DNA of 64,000 nt, taken from positions 6,617,001 to 6,681,000 of the forward strand of contig JAWHQI010000040.1 of NCBI GenBank assembly GCA_033032865.1, given 5' to 3'. The notes beneath the pieces were generated by a model. It was not told where the DNA came from, ran no database searches, and was given only the letters and a program-made list of their open reading frames with translations. Below are positions 21,156 to 30,255 of this stretch, in pieces (within the stretch, counting starts at the first letter, position 1; each line of letters opens with the position of its first letter). A program made the position numbers and the translations under genes. The stretch is from Dactylorhiza incarnata. Taxonomy: Eukaryota > Streptophyta > Magnoliopsida > Asparagales > Orchidaceae.

Positions 21156-23686
21156 GACCTGAGAATGACTGGGAGCCAATATTTGAGTTCTCGGTGTGCT
21201 GTGTCCACCTTCAAAAGCAATGCCCGACCATTGTTGGATGTCATAACAAGCGAGTCAAAGTCCGCACTTGCCGATGCTAAAGTGCTACCTTTTTTCAAAT
21301 GCCAAGTCTTCCCCAAAATATCCCGTTATTATATTTTCTTGTTCGATGCTACAATAGAGATAAGCAAGCATTCTTATTAGGAAATTACTACCTACAGTTG
21401 ACCGTGAATGAGGTGGCGATGATATTGGAGTTACCTAACAGAGGTCGTGTTCTGAAGTTCGTTAGACTACCATTGTTAGACCTAACTCACAAGAACATAA
21501 CTGATGAACTACAGCGACTTGCTGTTGAGGAGTTTTCTCCTACATTGGAGAGTAGGAGAATTGATGCTTTAGTTAAATATCTTGTAGTTGTTTTAATTTT
21601 TCCTTTGAAGGGTCTAAAGACTCCGGCCTCTCTAACAAGGCCGCCAAGCTCAGTGTTTTTAAAGAGTACAACTGGCCGAAGGCCGTCCACAATTTCTTGC
21701 ATTTGTAGTTGGTTGATTTAAGTAGAATGAGTGTTTTAAGAGAAGCAGATGCCAATTTGGGGTACTTCGAAGGTTGCACAATGGTGTTATTGGTAAGAAA
21801 ATGCAAATTTTAAAAAACCTTATTTCAGAGTTAAATGCCTAAATAATTCTTATGTGTAGGTGTGGTTCTACGAGCATACAAGGGTTCAGTTAGCTGTTGA
21901 TGAGGCTGCAAGGCCTAAATTCTTTCGTTGGTCTCCCAAGGTCAGTTATAGTGCAAAGTATTGCCTCACCTTGCAAGGAAAGCTTAGGATCACATCACAA
22001 GTAAGTTCCACAATTGTATGGTAAAATTAAATATTTTTGAAATTTGACAAAGCTAACCGCCAAAATTGTTTGTTTTAAGGTGTATACCAAATTCCAGAAG
22101 ATTGGAGGGTGTGAGAGGGCACTACTCGGGCCAGAGGAAGAAGATTCTGATTTTGAGGGTAGAGGAGGTAGTGAAGATTTGGAAGAGAAGGATAAGATAC
22201 CGGTTAAAAAAAGTGAGAAGGTTAAGTTGAGAAAGTTGAGGAAGGAAAAGAGGAAGTTGGAAGTAGAGAAGTGTGCATATCTGCAGTCAGATGAAGGGTG
22301 GAGAGGGATGGAGAGCAGACTCAAGGGATTTATTAAGGATCAAGTAACGTGTCAGGTTGACTCCCTAAGAAAGGATGTTATTAGAAATTTAGACTCAATT
22401 AGAAGGTCAATTGAGTTAGGGTTTAAATCCCTGCAAGGCCAACACCCTTCCGGGTCCAGTCCCGCTTCACCCCATGACACTTGTGTTCCACAAACTCACT
22501 CCACCCAAAGCAAATCAGAAGTTGAGTACATAGTGGTGGAGCCTACCATTGGTTCAAAAAGCAGTTTTATGCAGAAAAGTCCGTCAAAGGTATTAGGGTT
22601 CCAGAGTGAAGAAAAGCTCAGTACTCTAATTAGGAATGTAAAGAAAAGAGAAGGTCGCAAGAAGAAGACATTAGGTACCCCTGCCAAGAAAATCAAGGAC
22701 TACCCAGGCAAATTTTTGATAACTGATCGACTACGTGAAGTTATAGAATTTGTTCTCACTAATTTTTTGGATGGGTAATTATGGTTTGTGGTGGTCTTAT
22801 TTTTGTTGATGTTTATTTGCTCTCACTAACTTTTTATAATGTTGAAATTACAGCAATAATACTATTTTCCAAAGTGGGAACATTTTATTAACTAGACGAT
22901 TAGTCGATGAGCTATTGACTGATGGATGGCTAAAGGATATGCATTTGAATGCTTATGCACTCGTTCTTTGCGCAAAAAGGTAGCGGGCATTGTCAAAAAT
23001 GAAGTCATTTTTATAATTGTCTCCGGACTACGCTGTAAGCACTTTTTGCACACGTAAAACAATTTATTCGTATTGATTTAAACCGCGTTTACCTATTCAA
23101 ATGCAGAACTGTAAGAGATGCAAATTTCAAAACTCCAAAGCTCTTCTTAGTCATATAACATCCGCAAGTGTTCAGTCGTCGGAGATAATATTAATGCCCT
23201 GTCACTTCGAGTGTCACTGGGCTTTGCTTGTATGTCATATTAGAGATGGTCGGTGGGAGTACTACGACTCTCTCCTGACTAGCCGACATCGTGCAACATT
23301 GCCCGCATTGGTATGTAGGTTTGTATTGGGTTGTTTTTTAAAATTTATCAAGATATAATGCCCTGCCACTCTAATATGTTATTGTTGTTCTTCCGTTCTT
23401 GTAGGTATCAACATTATATGAGGATATCAGTGATGCAATACCACCTGATTTCCTAAGCTGGCCAATAACTGACGTCTCGGGTATACCAATGCAGGAGAAT
23501 GGGAATGACTGCGGTGTTTTCGTAATCAAGTTCATGGAGACTGTTCTATCTACAAATACGATCTCTTGGGATTGTTTTCAGAGGTGGCAGGATGAAATGC
23601 TGAAATTCAGGGCTGAAATTGCAGCTGCAATTTTGAAAACATTCTCTCCGTTAATTTGTGCTAACTTTTCTGAACACTTTTCTTAG
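21156..23686 (+). pseudogene. Ulp1-like (C48) cysteine protease gene of the MULE
   Basis: Likely exons are about 21156-21792, 21859-22000, 22080-22782, 22854-23034, 23107-23310 and 23405-23686, all with GT-AG borders. The N-terminal part has FLLGNYYLQLTVNEVAMILE, the DUF1985-like domain of transposon ULP genes. The middle is charged and coiled. The C-terminus holds the C48 residues: His in FECHWALLVC (codon 23215-23217), Asp in WEYYDSL, Gln and Cys in MQENGNDCGVF. Such enzymes cleave SUMO-like modifiers; the role in transposition is unknown. A frameshift near 21310, a TAG in exon 1 near 21711 and stops near 22981 and 23015 break the frame. Confidence 0.8.
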
Positions 23687-23849
23687 CTAATGTATGACAG
23701 TGAATGATGAGTAAACATTTTTATGTTAGCTAAATGATTAGTAAACATTTATCTGTTTAGCTGATTGATGACGTATAAATGATTAGTAAATATTTATGCA
23801 GATATACTTTTATAATGTGGTGTTTGATGAGGTATATAACATTTTAAAA

Positions 23850-25640
23850 CTACAAAACTGAAAAACTCAATCGCTTCCCTTCAAGGTTTCTAAATATCAT
23901 ATTTGAATTGTGCTCGGTCATGGTAGGGGTATTGGGTAGGTAAATGTCAATCTTCGCATTACGGGTGAATCTTTTAATTATATATTTGGGGTTGATCTGC
24001 CTTACATTTTGAATATTGTATATTCTCATGATATGTTGACATAATATACCTTTAGTCTCAAAACCCCTGCATGAACATTCTGCATCCATGGTTGCATTGT
24101 TAAAGCTCACAAACCATCTCTTTTCTTCTTCATCCCTTACAGCCGTCACGTATAGTGTGTGGTGGTCATCATATCTCGTTTCATCTATGATACTCACTTC
24201 AACAACTCCTTCCATAAAGGATTTCTCAAATAAGGAATAAATCTTGCGTGTGTACAACTTTGACAAATGTTTTAATAGATAACAATTTCTGAATCGCACG
24301 GTGACAGCACCATGCTTGCATTTAAGGTCTTCCTCATGCTCGTTTCTACGCCATGATAATACAAGCTTCTCCAAACCGATAAAATACTCAACAAGTGTAC
24401 TTGTAGTCTTCGAACTCCCATGCAAATGATTGTTAGCTGATTCGCTTCTTTGCGTTGACAAAATGCCGAGATCCAAGATATCTTTGTTGAAGGCAGTAGA
24501 CCACTTCTTCTTGACCGTATATAAATCAGCCAACCATTTGTTAGCCTGCAAATTTCCTCTCGTCAACATCTCAATCCAACATCTTTCAAACTCATCTTCG
24601 CCATCACACTTGCTCATGCACTGATAAAAATAGGACCGAACAATTTTGTCTTAGTTGAAGCTTGGTACTTTTGAGGGTGCTTTCTTCGAGATGTGCCATT
24701 GACAAAGACGGTGGCGACTGGTAGTGAATACCCTTTGGATAGCTACTGCCATGGCTTGATCTTGGTCAGTGAAAATAGAAAATGGTTGCTTCGCACCAAC
24801 AAATTTTAAAAATGTCTCAAACACCCAGCAAAATGATTCTATGGTTTCTTCAGCTATGAATGCACCTCCAACAAAAATATTCTGCCAATGATTGTTCACG
24901 GCAATGAAAGGCGCGCATGCAAGATTGTATTTATTAAGTCTATAAGTCGTGTCAAAAATAAGGACATCGCCGAAGCAGTCGTAATCTATCTTGCTATGCC
25001 CATCCATTCAGAAGAAATTAGTTAACCTATTCAATTCATCAGTTTGTACCTCATACGAGAACATATTGTCTTCCAATTGTTTCCCTTGCAATATCTTTAG
25101 CAAGCTTGAGGCGTCGTCGCTTTTTATTAACGCTTTTCTTTCTCGTTGAACAAAGTTGAAGGCATCAAACTTACTGAACCCAACATTTTCAACGCCACCA
25201 GCTTCTTCAGAAAGGAAATTATATGCATCCACCGCTTTAATTCTGGCTCCGGTCATATTCTTCATTAAATTACCTTGCATTTCAGATATGCTTCGATTAG
25301 ACCTCAATAAATGCTTCTCACTCTCGGTTGCTAGTGGATGGTTATGCTCATCGAAGAACTTCGTTACTGCCCAATTCTTGCCATCTTTATCAGTGTGAAA
25401 CACAATGCAGGCAAGGCATCCAGTGCACGTTTCTAATTTGCGATACTTCTTTGGCGAAGGCCTTGCTGTCTTAACACCCTCTTTTGCGCAGGTATATTCT
25501 CGCATTTTGACAATTCTTGTATGAGTCCAGTATGTCAGATGTTGTTTACGAACACTAAATCCTGTTGTGTGGGCTTAATTACAATACATTGCCCAAGCCT
25601 CATCCTCCGAGTGCACAATGGGGAGAACAACAGGGTCCTT
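23850..25640 (-). pseudogene. MULE transposase: FAR1 domain, DDE core, SWIM finger
   Basis: One frame on minus runs from about 25640 to the stop at 23850, broken by in-frame TAA (about 25577), TGA (25008-25010) and TAA (about 24651). In order it has a FAR1 DNA-binding domain (YTCAKEGVK, CTGCLACIVF, DEHNHPL), the MULE DDE core (VLIFDTTYRLNKYNL with the first Asp, IFTDQDQAMAVAI with the second, STQRSESANNHL with the likely Glu) and a SWIM finger (CSCRGFETKGILCQHIMRIY). It would cut and rejoin the element's ends. Length, about 600 codons, is normal for the family. Confidence 0.88.
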
Positions 25641-25805
25641 GTGGGCCTGCTGTTAAATGATGTAACACAACTGGAATTAGAGAACATGATCCAACTGGAA
25701 ATTCGGGAAATAATACAGTCGTAATATATTAGAAAAATACGACTGTAATGAGGTAGAAAAATTACAGTTGGATTTTAATTATAATTTCCAATCAGATTTA
25801 CTTAC

Positions 25806-25841
25806 ATTAACAACATTTTCATCAACTTTCTCGGACGACAT
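25806..25841 (-). pseudogene. Probable first coding exon of the MULE transposase
   Basis: ATG at 25839-25841 on minus opens MSSEKVDENVVN, followed by a strong donor gtaagt at 25805. Acceptors (ttccag) lie near 25690-25670 before the FAR1 exon. The exon is inferred from the donor and from the lack of a Met upstream of FAR1. Confidence 0.5.
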
Positions 25842-26252
25842 CGATAGTGGTTGAATAATCTTCGAGGAGCTGGAGGAAGCAACCGAGGGGACAAGGTGAG
25901 ATGGGTAAAAACTGGGAAAAAAGAGTGTAAATAAACACAAGATTCTACCGTAGGCTGGAGAAAGCTGGGAAGAAGTTCTAGGAGCTGGAGGAAGCTCGCT
26001 CCAGTGGCACAAAGGCTAGGAGGAACTTCAGACAGCTCGGACGTTGATTCCGTTCCGACGAAGCTCGTTGACGTAGAAGCTAGGGTATTGCAGCTTAGGA
26101 AGCTTGTCGATGTAGAAGCTTAGACGAGCATACGAAAGTAGAAGATAGTCAAAGAGAAGAGGAAGCTGCAGGCGGAAGGAGGAAGCTCAGAGTGGTTTCG
26201 TTGTCTCAAAGGGCAAAGCGAAGCATTACGAACTGGTTCTCTTTCGGGAAGA
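25842..26252 (-). promoter_or_regulatory. Probable promoter and leader of the MULE transposase
   Basis: The region is rich in ggaagct/agcttc repeats (gaggaagct, gtagaagct; about 25870-26200). It lies between the right TIR and the presumed start codon. No defined TATA box was chosen. Confidence 0.35.
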
Positions 26253-26337
26253 AGGCGAATGCGTGGGCCCCATGCATAAAATAGGGTATTTGTGCTCGCA
26301 CGATGGCATCGTGCGAGCCCTTATAGAAAATTTTCTC
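26253..26337 (-). repeat. MULE right terminal inverted repeat
   Basis: Read on minus it matches the left TIR. Positions 26294-26318 form a perfect palindrome around one base: gctcgcacgatg, g, catcgtgcgagc. Confidence 0.92.
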
Positions 26338-26372
26338 CATCTTTAATGCATTGCAATAAAAGCCACAATTTG

Positions 26373-26452
26373 TGAAAGTGCACAATTAACCTCACTAGAA
26401 TTCTCTAGAGGGGGGGGGGGGTGAATAGAGATTAAAATTATTTTGTGCAAAG

Positions 26453-26501
<49 letters not shown>

Positions 26502-27748
26502 ATGATCACAGATTAGAGCTTCTCACACACCAACAAGAATCAAACAAATAAAGAGAATAAAAGCAAGTAAAGAAATCACAGCACAAAACAAGAAAATATA
26601 GTGGTTCCCCAAACTTTGGGTAGTCCACTCTTCTACCCCCTTGGTAGGAATTCACTATCTTGCACTGAGTCTTTTGATAAGGAGACTCTTAGAACCACCC
26701 TGAGTCTTTTGACAAGGAGACTCTTAGAACCAACTGAGTTTTTTGACAAGGAGACTCTTAGAACCAGTACACTGAATTTTTTGGAGAGAGATTCTAAAAA
26801 TTCTTTTACAATGTTTAAGTAAGAAAGAAAGAAAGAAGAAGAAGAAATGAATAAAAACAAGAAAGAATCTTCTTCCTAGCAAGAAGATTGGAAGCACAAG
26901 AAGTGAATTAAATCTTTCTTCTATAGAGAGAAGAAGATTTGTAGCCTTTCTCTTTTTGTGAGAGCTATCAGAATTTGCAGCAGTGTGACTTCAGAAGCAG
27001 AAGAAGAAGAAGTGCTTGAATATTGCTGCAACGCTATTTCTCAATTTCTCTCTTTTTTTCTTGGGAGCTTTTCCTCTATTTCAAATGTATGTGGCAGATC
27101 ACTCAACTTGATTTTCTGTCGACCTCCTCTTTATTTATAGCTCTGTTAATTCAAAATAATACTATAGGAGGATAATCAATTAGCAGTCAGAGAAAATAGA
27201 AAGATGAAAATGTTTCCATAATATTTATTTCTGTAGAAGAAAAGAACCAATTCTGATTTCAAATAATGTCCAAATGAGTTTATTCAAATTAGCCAAGAAT
27301 CAGATATAAGGAAAGAATGATTCAGAACGGCTATAAAATATTGACATTTATTCCATACAAATCAGATCTACTGAAAGAAAGAGAGAGATCTGGCGCATAT
27401 TTAAATTTGTCACATAAATCGACGTGCGTCGATTACCTTTCGACGTAAGCGTCGAATTCATCCTGGCTGGACGTCGAGAGGAGAATAAGGAAGGTGCGTC
27501 GACTAAGGTGCGTCGACTAAGGTGCGTCGACTTCTCCATATGCGTCGACTAGAAATCAGAGTAGCGTCGACAACACATACATCGAAATCTTCCTAAAGTT
27601 ACTTCGACTTATTCTGAAGAGAACGTCGACTATAGTTCGACGTTGCGTCGAATACTATTCGACGCATATTTACTTAGTCTTGTTTTTTATTGTTAAAACT
27701 CTTTCTTTGACTCATTCTTAGGGGTTAAGAGAAATCATTTTCCCAACA
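26373..27748 (-). repeat. 3' LTR of copia element A
   Basis: Read on + it starts TGAAAGTGCAC and ends TTTTCCCAACA. It contains a poly-G run, a TA/TG microsatellite (26456-26502), a repeated block of gactcttagaacc with cttttgacaaggaga (26668-26775), and a GCGTCGA motif array (27418-27665). Compared with the 5' LTR it has one extra gtgcgtcgactaag unit and a longer TA run. Confidence 0.92.
27418..27665. repeat. GCGTCGA/TCGACGC motif array in LTR
   Basis: About twenty half-sites (cgtcga or tcgacg) in 250 bp are often arranged as inverted pairs separated by 5-8 bases, for example gcgtcgattacctttcgacg. The same array occupies 33729-33962 in the other LTR. It lies in the U3 part when read in element orientation, where promoter or enhancer elements are expected. 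Confidence 0.85.
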
Positions 27749-27773
27749 ATCTCCCCCTATTTGTCTTAACCCT
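27749..27773 (-). promoter_or_regulatory. Polypurine tract of copia element A
   Basis: Read on minus: aaatagggggagat directly before the TGTTGGG of the 3' LTR. It primes plus-strand DNA synthesis. Similar cagggggag tracts lie inside the extra ORF at 28035-28043, 28059-28067 and 28206-28214. Confidence 0.75.
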
Positions 27774-27947
27774 ATTTAGAGGGAAATTGTACTAGCAAGG
27801 CAATTATATAGAACAGAAATATGTCAAACAATCAGAAGAGAAATTAGAAAGAGAGATCATATAAACACACTTCCCAGAATTATATAAGCAGATTTCATGT
27901 TTAGTATTCAACTATAAGGTAAGGTATATCAGCATTATTTTCAATCA

Positions 27948-29801
27948 TTATTCAGGAGGAGTAGGAGGAGTCTTTCTTTTTCTTTTGAACACTTTGGTGG
28001 GTTGCTCTTTCTCAGTAGCAGATTGTACCCTTAGCTCCCCCTGAGTCACAGTGGTGTGCTCCCCCTGGAATGGAACTTCAGAGCCTTCTGTTTCTATTTC
28101 AGCATTAGTTAAAACAGCATTTGGCTCCACCTGAGCTTCAGCTTCAGTCGACACAGCATCTGGCTGTCCTTTTTCATTTTCAGCTTCATTCATAGCAGTA
28201 TCCATCTCCCCCTGAGTTTCAGTTTCTTTGTCTTTCTCACCATCTGCCACATCTTCCTTTTCAGCTTCATTTTCTGCCCTGCTTGCCTCCCCTTGTAATA
28301 GTACCACTTGATTTGCAGCCTCTCTTGCTATATTAAGTACCTCTATTATTTGTTCTTCAATATGTAGCTCAGGTACTTTCTCATTTCCAATTGTCTTGAG
28401 CAGTGCAAGACTGTCACATTTTGAAGAAGGAGGGGATTTGTGTGAGGGAGATTTAAGATTGGAGGGCTGCGCTTCATTTAGCTTCTCCCCCTTCTTGACC
28501 TTCTTGGACAAGGAGGTTAAGAAAGACTTGGTAACTCTTGAGGAAGAGAGAGAGTTCTTCAGACTTTGCACAGAGACACTGACCCCATCTATTTGGGTGT
28601 GCATGTGTAGGATGGAGGAATGAATTTGGGAGCAGTGCTCATCCAGCATTGCTTGGAATGTTTGAGCTGCTGATGCAATGCACTGAGTGAGGAGAGTTTC
28701 TGTGGATGCAGATAGTTCATGTTGTGGTTGGTGATGAGGAGAGAGTGGTGGAGGTGGTGATGAAGGTGGAGAAAGGTTAGTTGATGTATGAGGTATTGGT
28801 GATAATGGAGGTGAAGAGGATGAGAAAGTATGAGGAGGAGGAGATGGAGAAACTGCTGTTTGAGGAGCAGGTGTTTGAGAAGAGGTAGGTAGAGTAGGAG
28901 TTGTGAGGGTGGTAGAGACTATTTGAGTTGATGATGGTGGTAGAGAAGGGTTGTCTCTTTGAGGAGGAGGAGGAGGAAAGTTAGGAGGAGAGGGAGTCCT
29001 TTCAGAAATGGAACCAGGCTTGGGGATTTGCCTGGTCCATTTGGAGAAGAGGGCAATGGACATCCTCTTTCCAGGAGGGATAGGAATTCCTTTTGACCTA
29101 CAGAGATCAGGGAAGGAGTGGAAGAGGACTTGGCTCATGATTCTCATGTAGGCATTTTCCTTGTGAGAGTATTTGGAAGCTATCATTTTGAGAAGACAGC
29201 TGGCCTAGTCCACCTTCTTCTACAGCACAAGGGCCCCCATGATGTTCAGTTGCTGCTTGGGCACTGCATCATGGGTTGATATCTTGCATAGTAATATCTT
29301 CCCTACTATATCTGCCAGCAATCTATACTCATCAGAAAAGTCTATCTTTTTCAGATGGATTGGCCTATCTTTTGAGAAATTCATGGTGGTGAGCAGATGC
29401 TTGACTTCATCAGGTGTGAGTTCAATGGATTCATCACCTAATAGGGAAATAATTTAGACTTATTTAGTCATTCTTTTTAGAGGCTCTTTTTCTTTCCTTA
29501 TTTCATTTAAACTAAGATGACATTAGGATATACCTGATGGTAGATCAAAGGTGGCCCTAATATGTTCTGCTGAGATTGAGACTGGAGTCTCATATAGTGT
29601 TCCCTGGATTTCTCCTTGTTCAGATATCTGAACATGAGTTATTAGCTCTGTGAGCTCTGATTCTAGGAGCTTGCACCTAGTGGAGATGAGTTTGTCCAGG
29701 CCTGCTTCAGTAAAGAGAGCAATGATGCTCTTGTAGTTTTCTGCGGCTGCTTGGAAGGACTCAAGGTCAATGTCAAACCCAGAATTTATCTTTGGAGCCA
29801 T
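27948..29801 (-). pseudogene. Extra ORF of copia element A, with one intron
   Basis: Exon 1 runs from the ATG at 29801 on minus (MAPKINSGFDIDLE) to a donor in gatctaccatcag/gtatat near 29537. Exon 2 starts after a ctattag acceptor near 29444 and restores the frame at a Gly codon. It reads on to 27948, with TAGs near 29222 and 29204. The N-terminal part is helical and resembles the 'putative plant transposon protein' ORFs found beside Sirevirus pol. The C-terminal half is Pro/Ser-rich, then acidic with repeated QGE, and ends in a basic tail KRKRKTP. Function in the family is unknown; it is sometimes called env-like without proof. Confidence 0.65.
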
Positions 29802-29884
29802 TGTAGATCAGTGGGAAAGAGAGAGGAAGAGGCGGCTGGACTGAGGAGCAAGGAGAATGAAATATGCAGAGGTCGTGAAGGTTT

Positions 29885-30255
29885 CTAACTGAAGAGTCTA
29901 TTTAAGTCAGGTGAAGCGTCGAAACAGGACTCAATTCGAGGCTTATTCGGTACTTCAGTGGATGTGACCGAAAATAATTTAGTCTTGCCGCTCGTTTTTA
30001 TGAAGTCGATGTTACGTCGAGTGGAATTCGACGTGAGCATCGATATAGTCTGCTTTGGGATGAAGGGGTTTCTTATCGACGTACGCGTCGATAATAGTCG
30101 ACGCATGCGTCGATTATACCTATTGATCTGAGTCATCGACGGTGCGTCGATTAGAAGTCGACGTGACTTTTAATTTTTCTGAAAGGTTCTAGGTGTTTAT
30201 TTATTCTTATCTCTTCCTAATCCTAAAGGTTTCTAAGTTAGCCTAGGACTGGGTT
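29885..30255 (-). other. Non-coding gap with GCGTCGA motif array, where pol is missing
   Basis: Between the gag stop and the extra ORF there are 450 bp instead of about 4 kb of pol. The gap carries a third array of the LTR motif (about 29907-30165, about twelve half-sites such as tcgacgtacgcgtcgata). A short open frame (30136-29885) is the array read as protein. Confidence 0.7.

Larger units (their letters stand above)
20196..26337. mobile_element. Complete Mutator-like element with transposase and Ulp1 genes
   Basis: Both ends begin gagaaaattttctataaggg read inward and match for about 80 bp. The 9-mer catctttaa flanks both sides (20187-20195 and 26338-26346), the MULE-size target duplication. 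Inside are a + strand Ulp1-like protease gene (about 21156-23686) and a - strand FAR1/MULE/SWIM transposase gene (25841-23850), converging with about 160 bp between their stops. Plant MULEs that carry Ulp1-like genes are known (KI-MULE and CUMULE types). Both genes contain stops, so this copy is probably not autonomous now. Confidence 0.93.
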
